A DNA stretch of 64,000 bases from HIMB11 sp965657135. GTDB lineage: Bacteria > Pseudomonadota > Alphaproteobacteria > Rhodobacterales > Rhodobacteraceae. The stretch spans positions 68,910 to 132,909 of the forward strand of contig CBFHNF010000006.1 in the NCBI GenBank assembly GCA_965657135.1, read 5' to 3'. The notes below the pieces were generated by a model. That model searched no databases. It was not told the DNA's origin and saw nothing but the letters and a program-made list of their open reading frames with translations. Positions within the stretch are counted from its first letter, which is position 1, and each line of letters begins with the position of its first letter. Of this stretch, positions 9,072 through 17,783 are shown piece by piece. Position numbers and translations under genes: made by a program.

Positions 9072-9311
9072 TGACATCCTCATGAAAGATAACAGGCCAC
9101 CCGTAGGTAGCCCAAAAACAGTTTGAGCTTTCCTAATTGTGTATACCGGCAGGATCAACCCTCAAATTCGGTCTTATGGGATAAACACTCAGTTTATTTT
9201 GGTTTTTGCCTAATAAACGCACAAAAAAATGAAACTGATGCTATTCAATCGTTTACTTTTTTAGATTCTGACGGATAAAGTCGGGCAGATTTTTTGGAAT
9301 GAACAAACCTC

Positions 9312-10445
9312 ATGTCATCAGCTATATCATTGCGCTCCGCAGCCAATGCAACCCGTGTTGCATTTATTGCCAATGGACTGGTCTTTGCCTCTTGGGCCCC
9401 CATAATTCCGTTTGCCAAGTCCAACACGGGGGTGGATGAAGCGGCGTTGGGATTATTGTTGCTCTGCTTGGGGATTGGATCAGTCGTCGCAATGCCGGTC
9501 ATTGGCTGGCTGTGCGCGCGATATGGGACGCGCCCTATGATCCTGATCAGCACAACCTTGGCAGCCTGCGTTTTGCCGCTGCTTGGATATTTAGATGAAT
9601 ATTTTGCGCTGGCAGTGGCGTTGTTGGTTTTTGGGGCCGCACTGGGAACACTAGATGTGGCTATGAATATACACGCCACCGAGGTGGAAAAACGCAGCGA
9701 ACGCGCGCTAATGTCTGGTTTTCATGGCATGTTCAGTGTTGGTGCGATTTGTGGCGCAGGGTTTGTCACACTGATGATCAGCTCTGGAATCGAACCGTTA
9801 ACGGCTACGCTCTGCGTCTCTATTTGTGTGATAATTGCATTATTAGCGGTACAGTCACATTACCTGTCGACCAAGACCGAGGCCCCACAGCCATTTCGTC
9901 CGCCCAGCGGTATTGTAAGATGGTTGGCTATTTTAGCAGGTATCGCTTTTTTGATCGAAGGGGCCATTATGGATTGGGGCGCCTTGCTGATGATCGAGCG
10001 TCGCGTATTTTCAATCGAACAAGCGGCCCTGGGTTACATTGCGTTTTCGATCACCATGGTGATTGGACGCCTAAGTGGTGATTTTGTTGTGCCCCGCATC
10101 GGTCGGCGTCTGGTTCTGATCGGCGGAGGCGCGCTGGTGGTTGTGGGCCTGATTGCGATCACAACAGTTCCCTCTCCTGCCCTAAACCTTGCTGGATTTG
10201 CAATTATTGGTTTGGGTGCTGCAAACTTAGTCCCTGTCGTGTTTTCCCTTGCCGGACAGCAACAGGATATGGATCCAAACATGGCCGTCGCATCGGTTAC
10301 ATTTGTCGGATACACGGGCATTTTGCTGGGGCCTGCAATTATAGGATTTGGGGCGCAATTTACATCGCTCTCTTGGGCGATGGCCTCGCTTGCAGTACTG
10401 GGGGCAATTTATTTGATTTCACCAGTACACAAGGGCAGTTCCTAA
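9312..10445 (+). CDS. Major facilitator superfamily transporter (YbjJ-like)
   Basis: 377 residues with about twelve hydrophobic helices. The A-like motif after helix 2 (GWLCARYGTRP, about 66-76) and the helix-4/5 region DVAMNIHATEVE followed by LMSGFHGMFS resemble the YbjJ-type MFS subgroup. The substrate of this group is unknown. The start at 9312 is a likely ATG, but no strong ribosome site is visible. It is divergent from tig across 240 bases and is followed 161 bases later by an aldo/keto reductase on the same strand. Confidence 0.9.
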   Translation: MSSAISLRSAANATRVAFIANGLVFASWAPIIPFAKSNTGVDEAALGLLLLCLGIGSVVAMPVIGWLCARYGTRPMILISTTLAACVLPLLGYLDEYFALAVALLVFGAALGTLDVAMNIHATEVEKRSERALMSGFHGMFSVGAICGAGFVTLMISSGIEPLTATLCVSICVIIALLAVQSHYLSTKTEAPQPFRPPSGIVRWLAILAGIAFLIEGAIMDWGALLMIERRVFSIEQAALGYIAFSITMVIGRLSGDFVVPRIGRRLVLIGGGALVVVGLIAITTVPSPALNLAGFAIIGLGAANLVPVVFSLAGQQQDMDPNMAVASVTFVGYTGILLGPAIIGFGAQFTSLSWAMASLAVLGAIYLISPVHKGSS

Positions 10446-10606
10446 ACAACACATGCGCGCATAACAGAAGTATCAATCGACATCCATGACATTGCGGTGT
10501 TGACTTAGCCCAACATGATTCCATTATGCGTGAACACAAACACCTGTAGCCAAACATGCCGCAGGTCTGCATACAAGACAGAGTATAATCAGCGTCAGGA
10601 CATCCA

Positions 10607-11590
10607 ATGCAAAAACGAAACTTGGGAACAATAGGGCCAGCCGTATCTGCAATTGGCCTGGGCTGCATGAGCTTTGCAGGTGCCTTTGGCGAAACAGATG
10701 AGGCAACCAGTCATCACTGTTTGGATGCCGCTGTTGATCATGGTATCAATTTTTTGGATACAGCAAATATTTACGGCATGGGTCGTTCGGAAAAGGTTTT
10801 GGGCAGCTGGCTTGCGCGCGCCAAACAAAACGTTGTCATCGCATCCAAGGTGGGCATTCAGCGCGACCCAAACCGTCCTGTGAACAATGATCCCATGTAT
10901 ATTCGTTCAGAACTTGAGGGAACTTTACAGCGATTGGGAGTGGATTATATCGACCTATACTATCTGCATCGGCGCGATGAAACAGTTCCCCTTGCGGATG
11001 CGATTGGCACCCTCGTTGATTTGAAGAACGAAGGAAAAATTGGCGGTTATGGGTTATCCGAAGTTGCGCCTTATACTCTGCGCCTTGCACATGAAATTCA
11101 CCCCTGCCTTGCTGTGCAAAGTGAATATTCCCTATGGACGCGCCAACCAGAATTGGGAATGATTCAAGCCTGCAAAGAATTGGGCACTACCTTTGTTCCA
11201 TTTTCCCCCCTAGCGCGTGGGGTCTTTGGTGAAACTTATCCAGATATTTCCCAAATGGCAGAAACGGATTTCCGCGCTGCGATCCCACGTTTTCAACCCG
11301 ATCATTATGCCCGCAACATCGCCGCTATTGATCCTTTCAAAACCTATGCACGTGATCGCGGGTTTGGTGTTGCAGAACTGGCATTGGCCTGGGTTCTAAA
11401 TCGTGGTGAACACCTGATCCCAATTCCAGGAACCCGCACAGCGCAACACCTTATAGACTGGGCCAATGCCGATCAAATCACACTAAGCCAAAACGATATG
11501 GCCGAGATTGACGCATTATTGCCAGTTGGGTTTGCCTTTGGTGATCGCTATTCCAATGCCCAATCCCGCACCGCTGAACGCTACTGCTAA
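10607..11590 (+). CDS. Aldo/keto reductase
   Basis: 327-residue NADPH-dependent oxidoreductase of the (alpha/beta)8 aldo/keto reductase superfamily, closest in look to the YhdN/IolS/plant AKR-like group. The catalytic tetrad is visible as Asp and Tyr in FLDTANIYG (about 49-57), Lys in VVIASKVG (about 81) and His in LYYLHRRD (about 121). The C-terminal IPIPGTRTAQHL loop contacts the cofactor 2'-phosphate. The physiological substrate is not predictable. The ribosome site CAGGA precedes the ATG. Confidence 0.93.
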   Translation: MQKRNLGTIGPAVSAIGLGCMSFAGAFGETDEATSHHCLDAAVDHGINFLDTANIYGMGRSEKVLGSWLARAKQNVVIASKVGIQRDPNRPVNNDPMYIRSELEGTLQRLGVDYIDLYYLHRRDETVPLADAIGTLVDLKNEGKIGGYGLSEVAPYTLRLAHEIHPCLAVQSEYSLWTRQPELGMIQACKELGTTFVPFSPLARGVFGETYPDISQMAETDFRAAIPRFQPDHYARNIAAIDPFKTYARDRGFGVAELALAWVLNRGEHLIPIPGTRTAQHLIDWANADQITLSQNDMAEIDALLPVGFAFGDRYSNAQSRTAERYC

Positions 11591-11705
11591 TTCCGACCTA
11601 TCGATCATATCCAAAGGCTACAATCCATTTATCCAAGCGACGTTTCTCGTCAACCAAATGAAAATTTCACAGCGCAGATGATGACTTATCCTTTCCATTG
11701 CAAAG

Positions 11706-11873
11706 ATGCTTAATCTGAGAACACGGCTTTCCAAGCTAGAAAAGCGGAACAAGCCAAAAAAGCAGCTGGTACGAATATACTGGGCTGATGGTACGTTCAT
11801 CGCGAAATGCGCTACTAGAACCCAACTGTACATTTTGATCACGCTACCATTTGCGCGGGTATTGCAGCAATAA
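11706..11873 (+). CDS. Possible small protein or gene remnant, 55 residues
   Basis: The only coding-like signal in the 358-base stretch 11591-11948. The N-terminal part has a heptad-like pattern of Leu with basic residues (LRTRLSKLEKR) followed by a hydrophilic beta-like segment (VRIYWADGT). The last third is hydrophobic. No ribosome site precedes the ATG and codon use is ordinary. It could be a short conserved hypothetical gene, the start of a decayed longer one, or chance. The opposite-strand frame over 11618-11842 looks less protein-like. The rest of the gap shows no RNA or repeat that I can support. Confidence 0.3.
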   Translation: MLNLRTRLSKLEKRNKPKKQLVRIYWADGTFIAKCATRTQLYILITLPFARVLQQ

Positions 11874-11948
11874 AGGTGGATACGAGGGTGGATAAAATAT
11901 CCCTAAAAATGATAAGCCGCTGATTTACATGAATTTTTTTGCATTAAG

Positions 11949-12033
11949 TGGTGCGGGTGGAGGGACTTGAACCCCCACGCCTCGCGGCGCCAGAACCTAA
12001 ATCTGGTGCGTCTACCAATTTCGCCACACCCGC
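11949..12033 (-). tRNA. tRNA-Leu (anticodon TAG)
   Basis: 85-base class II tRNA with a long variable arm and encoded CCA. The acceptor stem pairs GCGGGUG with CACCCGC. The anticodon stem CCAGA/UCUGG encloses loop UUUAGGU, giving anticodon UAG for CUA/CUG-type codons. It stands alone between two low-coding regions. Confidence 0.96.
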
Positions 12034-12564
12034 ACTGTCACGATCACATCGTGTTCGCGCTGATTAACAAAGTTTAACTTGGAATGTCGAGAGCAAAAAC
12101 GCAGGTAAACACATTTTTTTTAATCCACCTAACTATCAGTTTGTTGACTGTACAGGCTCTGCTCTAAATCCGGTCGAAAAAGGACCAGCTCCGTCGATAG
12201 TGCGATTGACGCAATCAACAGGGTAAATAGAAAATGGATAATAAACATATACTTTAAAGGAGGATAGTGAATCCAACTCCTAACTTTTGAAATCATAACT
12301 GTACACCACATCGATTCTTAACTTCTGTTAACATTTCGCGTCAAAAGCGTTCTTTTTTATGGCTAGATTGCGACTTGTGTTCTGCGTTTTTTTGGCCAGC
12401 GCCACTAAACAAGTTTTCATTTCGCCCAAAATTTATGCGCCTTGCTTAATTTTTGTGATGACGGTGTGATTTTTGCTCTCATTTTAAGCAGGTCGATGGC
12501 TAACTCTAGGCGGACAGCAGTGCATATGATTTACCCCAACCATTAATTGATGAGGAGACCAGCA
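12034..12564. promoter_or_regulatory. 531-base low-coding region upstream of glnB
   Basis: A/T-rich region that must contain the tRNA-Leu promoter (minus) and the glnBA promoter (plus). A minus-strand frame at 12129-12311 could encode a 60-residue protein with one hydrophobic helix (about residues 22-44), but it lacks a ribosome site. On the plus strand a textbook AAAGGAGGA at about 12255-12264 is followed by a GTG that opens only a seven-codon frame. No NtrC or sigma-54 site could be recognised with confidence. Confidence 0.45.
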
Positions 12565-12903
12565 ATGAAAAAAATCGAGGCGATTATTAAGCCATTTAAA
12601 CTGGACGAGGTCAAAGAAGCCCTTCAGGACGTTGGTGTTCAAGGTCTATCTGTCATCGAAGTCAAAGGGTTCGGACGTCAAAAAGGCCATACCGAGTTAT
12701 ATCGCGGTGCCGAATATGTCGTTGATTTCCTGCCCAAAGTAAAAATCGAAGTCGTTTTGGATGACGATCAAGTTGACGCCGCCATCGAAGCCATCGTAGA
12801 CGCGGCAAAGACCGAAAAAATTGGGGACGGTAAAATTTTTGTCAGCCCCGTAGAACAAGCCATTCGCATTCGCACCGGTGAAAACGGTTCGGACGCCCTT
12901 TAA
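12565..12903 (+). CDS. glnB: Nitrogen regulatory protein P-II
   Basis: Trimeric signal protein that senses 2-oxoglutarate and ATP/ADP and controls glutamine synthetase adenylylation and the NtrB/NtrC system. The 112-residue protein starts MKKIEAIIKPFK. It has the T-loop with the uridylylation tyrosine at exactly position 51 (RGAEYVVDFLPK) and the C-terminal GDGKIFV nucleotide motif. I chose ATG 12565 because GAGGAG precedes it; an ATG 18 bases earlier would sit before that site. It is followed 33 bases later by glnA, the classic alphaproteobacterial glnBA operon. Confidence 0.97.
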   Translation: MKKIEAIIKPFKLDEVKEALQDVGVQGLSVIEVKGFGRQKGHTELYRGAEYVVDFLPKVKIEVVLDDDQVDAAIEAIVDAAKTEKIGDGKIFVSPVEQAIRIRTGENGSDAL

Positions 12904-12936
12904 TTTAACAGTTTCACGAGAGAGAGGAACAAAACC

Positions 12937-14343
12937 ATGAGCGCAAAAGACTTGCTCGCAATGATCGCCGACGAAGGTGCGGAATATGTTGATATCCGTT
13001 TCACTGACCCTCGCGGCAAACTTCAGCACGTAACAGTGATGTCAGATCAGGTTGACCAAGACTTCATCGAAGAAGGCTTTATGTTTGATGGTTCATCCAT
13101 CGCAGGCTGGAAATCAATTGAAGCATCTGACATGAAATTGATCATCGACACAGCAAGCGCATACGTCGATCCATTCTATGCTGAAAAAACGATCTGCGTG
13201 CATTGTTCAGTTGTTGAACCAGACACCGGTGAAGCATATGAACGTGACCCACGCGGCACAGCACAGAAAGCAGAAGCGTACCTAATTTCAACAGGTATCG
13301 GCGATTCAGCATTCATGGGTCCGGAAGCAGAATTTTTCCTATTCGACGACGTGCGTTTCCAAAACTCAATGAACAAAGTGTCATTTGAAGTGGATGCAAT
13401 GGATGCATCATGGAATTCTGACACAGAATACGAAATGGGCAACACCGGCCACCGTCCAGGTATCAAAGGCGGCTATTTCCCAGTAAACCCAATTGATGAT
13501 GGCCAAGACATTCGTTCAGAAATGCTATCAACAATGAAGCGTTTGGGCATGAAAGTTGACAAGCATCATCACGAGGTTGCGTCTTGTCAGCACGAGTTGG
13601 GATTGATCTTTGACAGCCTAACAAAACAAGCGGACGAATTGCAGAAATACAAGTATGTCATTCACAATGTTGCCCAAGCCTACGGCAAATCAGCGACATT
13701 CATGCCAAAGCCGATCGCAGGCGACAACGGCACAGGTATGCACGTAAACATGTCAATCTGGAAAGATGGGAAACCATTGTTTGCAGGCGACAAATACGCG
13801 GACCTATCTGACGAGGCCCTGTATTTCATTGGTGGCATTCTAAAGCACGCGAAATCACTAAACGCATTCACAAACCCATCTACAAACTCTTACAAGCGTT
13901 TGATCCCAGGGTTCGAAGCACCAGTGATGTGTGCCTATTCTGCACGTAACCGCTCTGGCTGTGTTCGTATCCCATGGACAGAGTCACCAAAGGCAAAACG
14001 CGTAGAAGCACGTTTCCCAGATCCCTCTGCGAACCCATACCTATGTTTCGCGGCCCTATTGATGGCTGGCCTAGACGGCATCAAAAACAAAATCCATCCA
14101 GGCGAAGCAATGGACAAAAACCTATACGATCTTCCTGCGGAAGAGTTGGCAGAAATTCCAACAGTATGTGGTTCATTGCGCGAAGCGATGGAAGCCCTTC
14201 AGGCGGATCACGACTATTTGACAGCTGGTGGCGTTTTCACCAAAGATCAAATCGACGGATATATCGACCTGAAAATGGAAGAAATCGAAACATACGAACA
14301 CACACCACACCCGGTGGAATACGGTATGTATTACAGCTGCTAA
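12937..14343 (+). CDS. glnA: Glutamine synthetase, type I
   Basis: Makes glutamine from glutamate, ammonia and ATP; the central ammonium-assimilating enzyme. The 468-residue GS-I beta subunit shows the substrate-binding NPSTNSYKRL region (about 313-322) and the ATP site KPIAGDNGTGMHVN (about 259-272). The adenylylation tyrosine is Tyr397 in NLYDLP, so activity should be switched by GlnE under control of the adjacent GlnB. The ribosome site AGAGAGG precedes the ATG. A terminator follows 22 bases after the stop. Confidence 0.98.
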   Translation: MSAKDLLAMIADEGAEYVDIRFTDPRGKLQHVTVMSDQVDQDFIEEGFMFDGSSIAGWKSIEASDMKLIIDTASAYVDPFYAEKTICVHCSVVEPDTGEAYERDPRGTAQKAEAYLISTGIGDSAFMGPEAEFFLFDDVRFQNSMNKVSFEVDAMDASWNSDTEYEMGNTGHRPGIKGGYFPVNPIDDGQDIRSEMLSTMKRLGMKVDKHHHEVASCQHELGLIFDSLTKQADELQKYKYVIHNVAQAYGKSATFMPKPIAGDNGTGMHVNMSIWKDGKPLFAGDKYADLSDEALYFIGGILKHAKSLNAFTNPSTNSYKRLIPGFEAPVMCAYSARNRSGCVRIPWTESPKAKRVEARFPDPSANPYLCFAALLMAGLDGIKNKIHPGEAMDKNLYDLPAEELAEIPTVCGSLREAMEALQADHDYLTAGGVFTKDQIDGYIDLKMEEIETYEHTPHPVEYGMYYSC

Positions 14344-14365
14344 TCAGCGCTGCGAGACCATTCGA

Positions 14366-14393
14366 AAACGCCCTGCAGTGCAGGGCGTTTTTT
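14366..14393 (+). terminator. Rho-independent terminator after glnA
   Basis: Stem ACGCCCTG / CAGGGCGT with a short CAGTG loop, flanked by AAAA and a run of six T. It ends the glnBA operon. Confidence 0.93.
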
Positions 14394-14480
14394 ATTGCTA
14401 ATTTATGTGGAGCGGGGAAAAACATTCACACCTGTCGTGCACGCATCGTTGCCGTGCTTGGATCACATCGTCGTTAGGCT

Positions 14481-15218
14481 TTATGTCACTGGGGCATCCA
14501 CGACAAACGTGTGAATGCCAAAAACAACCGCGCGTGAATTTGGCAACCGCATCAAAGTTTGACGTTCGCTGCGCAAATAACGTGCATGATCACGTTCTTC
14601 ATTTGGGCGACGGGCATGCATACTACGGGGTTGAAACAAGGATGGATCCGCATAGCGCAAAACATTATAACGCCACAGGGGACGGCCCACTTGAATACCA
14701 TCGAACAGCCGTTGAACCCGCCGCGCGATTTGATCGTCATAGGGCTCAACAGGGTCGTGAATTCCGACTAAGCCTTGCATAAACTTCTCAGCCAAAAGCC
14801 AGCTGGCCGGAAAACATAGTACGGCAGCAGTCAAAACATGTTCATCTCCGCGCTGCTCCATAATTGCAAAGTCATTTTGCGCAAGTCGCCCAAGAGAGCG
14901 GATGGGATCATTCCATTCGATTGAAACACTGCGCCCGTCAGGGGTTTTGATAACATCTCCGATTTGTTGCATAATGTGCTGGCGTGTAAAAAAGTCGATA
15001 ACATGTTCTAACAACTCGCGCGCAGCACGCATCGCAGATGGATCGATCGCAATGACCTGATCCCGTTTGTTGGCGATCAAGTCCTCTCTCAGTTTCATCT
15101 GCGCACCATAGGCATCATCAATCACCAACCAATGATCTGGATCAACGGGCGAAATACCCGGCAAGGGTTTTTCCCCTGACACATCAAAGGGAATGATTTT
15201 TTGTAAAATAACGCTCAT
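14481..15218 (-). CDS. DUF3445 protein (haem-dependent oxidative N-demethylase alpha-like)
   Basis: 245-residue cytoplasmic protein of the DUF3445 / HODM alpha-subunit-like family. The typical features are an N-terminal LPGISPVDPDHWLVIDDAY segment, the central AAVLCFPASWLLAEKFMQGLVGIHDPVEPY block (about 130-160) and the C-terminal RSERQTLMRLPNSRAVVFGIHTFV block. Known relatives include the haem-containing subunit of dimethylamine monooxygenase. Here no reductase or ferredoxin partner is adjacent, so it may act alone or have another role. It lies 206 bases from dddP, divergently transcribed, which hints at but does not prove a link to methylated osmolyte use. Confidence 0.8.
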   Translation of the reverse strand: MSVILQKIIPFDVSGEKPLPGISPVDPDHWLVIDDAYGAQMKLREDLIANKRDQVIAIDPSAMRAARELLEHVIDFFTRQHIMQQIGDVIKTPDGRSVSIEWNDPIRSLGRLAQNDFAIMEQRGDEHVLTAAVLCFPASWLLAEKFMQGLVGIHDPVEPYDDQIARRVQRLFDGIQVGRPLWRYNVLRYADPSLFQPRSMHARRPNEERDHARYLRSERQTLMRLPNSRAVVFGIHTFVVDAPVT

Positions 15219-15424
15219 TTGTCAATGCTACCAACCCAGTTAACTGGGTCAAAGAGAATATGTTCCAATACTATCAAAATCCAAACGAAGTGGCGTATTT
15301 TCGTCAGTCCGCATGTTTTCGCGGCGTTTAATCAACAACAACGACAGAAAACAGGTCGGATTCTGACGGTCTTACATTTGCGCGTTAACGCAGGCTAAAG
15401 TAAATTGACACCCGGAGTTTTGAT

Positions 15425-16768
15425 ATGAACGACCACTTTCGCGACTACCGTAAGATTGACCCAACCCGTGGCGCAACTTTGGGGGATGGCTCTCCAAATG
15501 ATAACGATCGTGTTGAAATTGGGCCAACGCAATTGGCATTTCGCGAGTGGGAGGCTGCGGGACTAGTCCTTCCCAATCTGGTTCGTATGCGCGAATATCG
15601 TTGGAAACGACTAACACAGCATATTGTTGATCGTGGATATGGCGGGTTGTTGATGTTTGATCCCCTAAATATCCGCTATGCCACGGACAGCACCAATATG
15701 CAGTTGTGGAATACGCACAATCCGTTTCGTGCAGTGTTACTGTGTGCCGATGGATATATGGTGATTTGGGATTATAAAAACTCCCCCTTCCTGTCTGAGT
15801 TCAATCCTTTGGTGCGCGAGCAACGTTCGGGTGCGGATCTGTTTTATTTTGATCGGGGCGACAAAGTTGATGTGGCCGCAGATGTGTTTTCGAACGAAGT
15901 GCGCATTTTAATGGACGAACATGCAGCCGGCAATCATCGCCTAGCCGTTGACAAAATCATGTTGCATGGTTTGCGTGCCTTAGAAGCGCAAGGATTTGAA
16001 ATCATGGAAGGCGAAGAAGTCACGGAAAAATCCCGCGCCATCAAAGGACCAGACGAAATTTTGGCGATGCGATGCGCATCCGTTGCATGCGAAAACGCCG
16101 TTGCCGAGATGGAGCGGATCACCCGACGCGATGTCCCCTCTGGCACGATGAGCGAAGACGCTATCTGGGCCGTGCTGCACGCAGAAAATATCAAACGTGG
16201 CGGCGAATGGATCGAAACACGCCTGCTGGCATCGGGGCCGCGCACAAATCCATGGTTCCAAGAATGCGGTCCGCGTCTTGTACAAAATAATGAAATCGTT
16301 GCTTTTGATACGGATCTGGTGGGGTCTTATGGCATTTGTGTCGATATTAGTCGCACGTGGTGGGTGGGTGATGAGCCCCCACGCCCTGACATGGTTTATG
16401 CAATGCAACAAGCGCACGAACATATAATGACCAATATGGACATGTTGAAACCTGGCGTGCATATGCGCGACTTGACATTTAACGGCCATAAATTGGACGC
16501 GCATTTCCAGAAACAGAAATATGGCTGTATGATGCACGGTGTTGGATTGTGCGATGAATGGCCCCTTATTGCCTATCCCAGCAACTTTGTTGATGGCGCA
16601 TACGATTATACATTGGAAGCGGGTATGGTTTTATGTGTCGAAGCCTTGGTAAGTCCAGAAGGCGGTGATTTCTCAATTAAGCTTGAGGATCAAGTTTTAA
16701 TCACCGAAAATGGATATGAAAACCTAACCAAATACCCATTCGATCCCGCTTTGATGGGACAGGGCTAA
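15425..16768 (+). CDS. dddP: DMSP lyase DddP (M24 metallopeptidase fold)
   Basis: Cleaves dimethylsulfoniopropionate to dimethyl sulfide and acrylate; cytoplasmic, iron-dependent. The 447 residues match the length and sequence style of characterised roseobacter DddP, with conserved blocks such as RYATDSTNMQLW, REQRSGADLFYFDRGDKVD and LASGPRTNPWFQECGPR. The six metal ligands described for DddP fall at the same numbers here: Asp295, Asp297, Asp307, His371, Glu406 and Glu421. Asp377, the reported catalytic base, is also present (GVGLCDEW). GGAG lies 8 bases before the ATG. It overlaps the convergent LytTR gene by four bases. Ordinary Xaa-Pro peptidase is unlikely given this ligand pattern and the overall match. 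Confidence 0.94.
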   Translation: MNDHFRDYRKIDPTRGATLGDGSPNDNDRVEIGPTQLAFREWEAAGLVLPNLVRMREYRWKRLTQHIVDRGYGGLLMFDPLNIRYATDSTNMQLWNTHNPFRAVLLCADGYMVIWDYKNSPFLSEFNPLVREQRSGADLFYFDRGDKVDVAADVFSNEVRILMDEHAAGNHRLAVDKIMLHGLRALEAQGFEIMEGEEVTEKSRAIKGPDEILAMRCASVACENAVAEMERITRRDVPSGTMSEDAIWAVLHAENIKRGGEWIETRLLASGPRTNPWFQECGPRLVQNNEIVAFDTDLVGSYGICVDISRTWWVGDEPPRPDMVYAMQQAHEHIMTNMDMLKPGVHMRDLTFNGHKLDAHFQKQKYGCMMHGVGLCDEWPLIAYPSNFVDGAYDYTLEAGMVLCVEALVSPEGGDFSIKLEDQVLITENGYENLTKYPFDPALMGQG

Positions 16769-17535
16769 GTCGTTTCGCGGATCAACAGCGTGCGCTCGCG
16801 TGCCCATTCTTCGACCTCGACGCGCCGCGTACGCGCCACCGCAATCTGTGCGCCGTTTACCAGTACGATGTTCAAGCGATCTTCGTCACCCTCTAGGTGC
16901 AAAATGGAATGCGTCGCAATCCAGTAAGAGCGATGTGGTTGAATACCGTCAATATCGTTTAAAATCTGCATAAGATCGCGGAAACGCGATCTTTCAACAT
17001 ACTCACCACTTTTGGTCAAAATACAAACCCGATGCTCCATAGCCTGAATATACAAAATATCCAAAACCTTTAGTTCATGATCCCCGAGCATGATCGTGTC
17101 AGTCTCCTGCGTTCCGCCCCGTTTTTCAATAATTGTCACGAAAAAACAGTAAAACAACCATTCGAAAATGATCAATCGAACCAGCACGACTGGATACATT
17201 TCAGTCCAACTGCCAAAGTGTGGTACGCTATAGGGATCTAAGATTGGAGCCATCCAAACAACAAATTGAACGACAACGAAAACAATCAAAAATATCCAGA
17301 TCAGAGGATAATAAATGGCGTTGCGTGTGTCTGGAAACAAGAATGCATGCAACAGAAGTAACATCACATGTGTAGAAACGTAGATTACCGCAGACAAACT
17401 CACGATGACCGCGACTCGAAGAAATCCGCCAAAGGTCTTCATATTATCTGGTGAAATAAACGTATTAATCAATACGACAGCAGCGACAAAGCCCCAAAAC
17501 GTAGAATTTTTCAGAATATCCAACGCCCGTTGCAT
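16765..17535 (-). CDS. Membrane-bound LytTR-domain transcription regulator
   Basis: 256 residues from the likely ATG. There are four hydrophobic helices (about 13-30, 38-60, 76-95 and 117-138) followed by a C-terminal LytTR DNA-binding domain (about 155-250) with the characteristic DILYIQAMEHRVCILTKSGEY and IQPHRSYWIATHSI stretches. Proteins of this build are thought to sense a membrane or small-molecule signal and bind DNA at the membrane; the signal here is unknown. The open frame extends to 17733, but only from 17535 does the protein look family-like. No clear ribosome site exists, so the start is uncertain. Its stop codon overlaps that of dddP (tail to tail), and its 5' side faces purB across about 250 bases. 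Confidence 0.85.
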   Translation of the reverse strand: MQRALDILKNSTFWGFVAAVVLINTFISPDNMKTFGGFLRVAVIVSLSAVIYVSTHVMLLLLHAFLFPDTRNAIYYPLIWIFLIVFVVVQFVVWMAPILDPYSVPHFGSWTEMYPVVLVRLIIFEWLFYCFFVTIIEKRGGTQETDTIMLGDHELKVLDILYIQAMEHRVCILTKSGEYVERSRFRDLMQILNDIDGIQPHRSYWIATHSILHLEGDEDRLNIVLVNGAQIAVARTRRVEVEEWARERTLLIRETT

Positions 17536-17783
17536 GTTGGTGTGATGCGTCGGACAGAAAGGAACGCGAATTTGTATTTCTCGGGCGCGATAATTCACAA
17601 CTTTAGACCAGCTCGTACTGCAAATTATATCCTTCAGGTCACAGATATATACCCCTACATCAAGCCTGAAAATGAATAGTCCGCGGCCTACTGGGTGAAT
17701 TGCCGCAGAATGTTTCACCGACTTGCCGAGCATTACAATCAGAGGTAAACGAAGCCAACTCTCAAATTACGAAAGGTAATCTT

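Noticed and set aside
12340..12420. Sigma-54 promoter upstream of glnB
   Set aside because: GG and GC doublets occur but not with the required ten-base spacing.
17700..17783. Longer N-terminus for PurB
   Set aside because: Not family-like and without a ribosome site; ATG 17784 gives the standard start.
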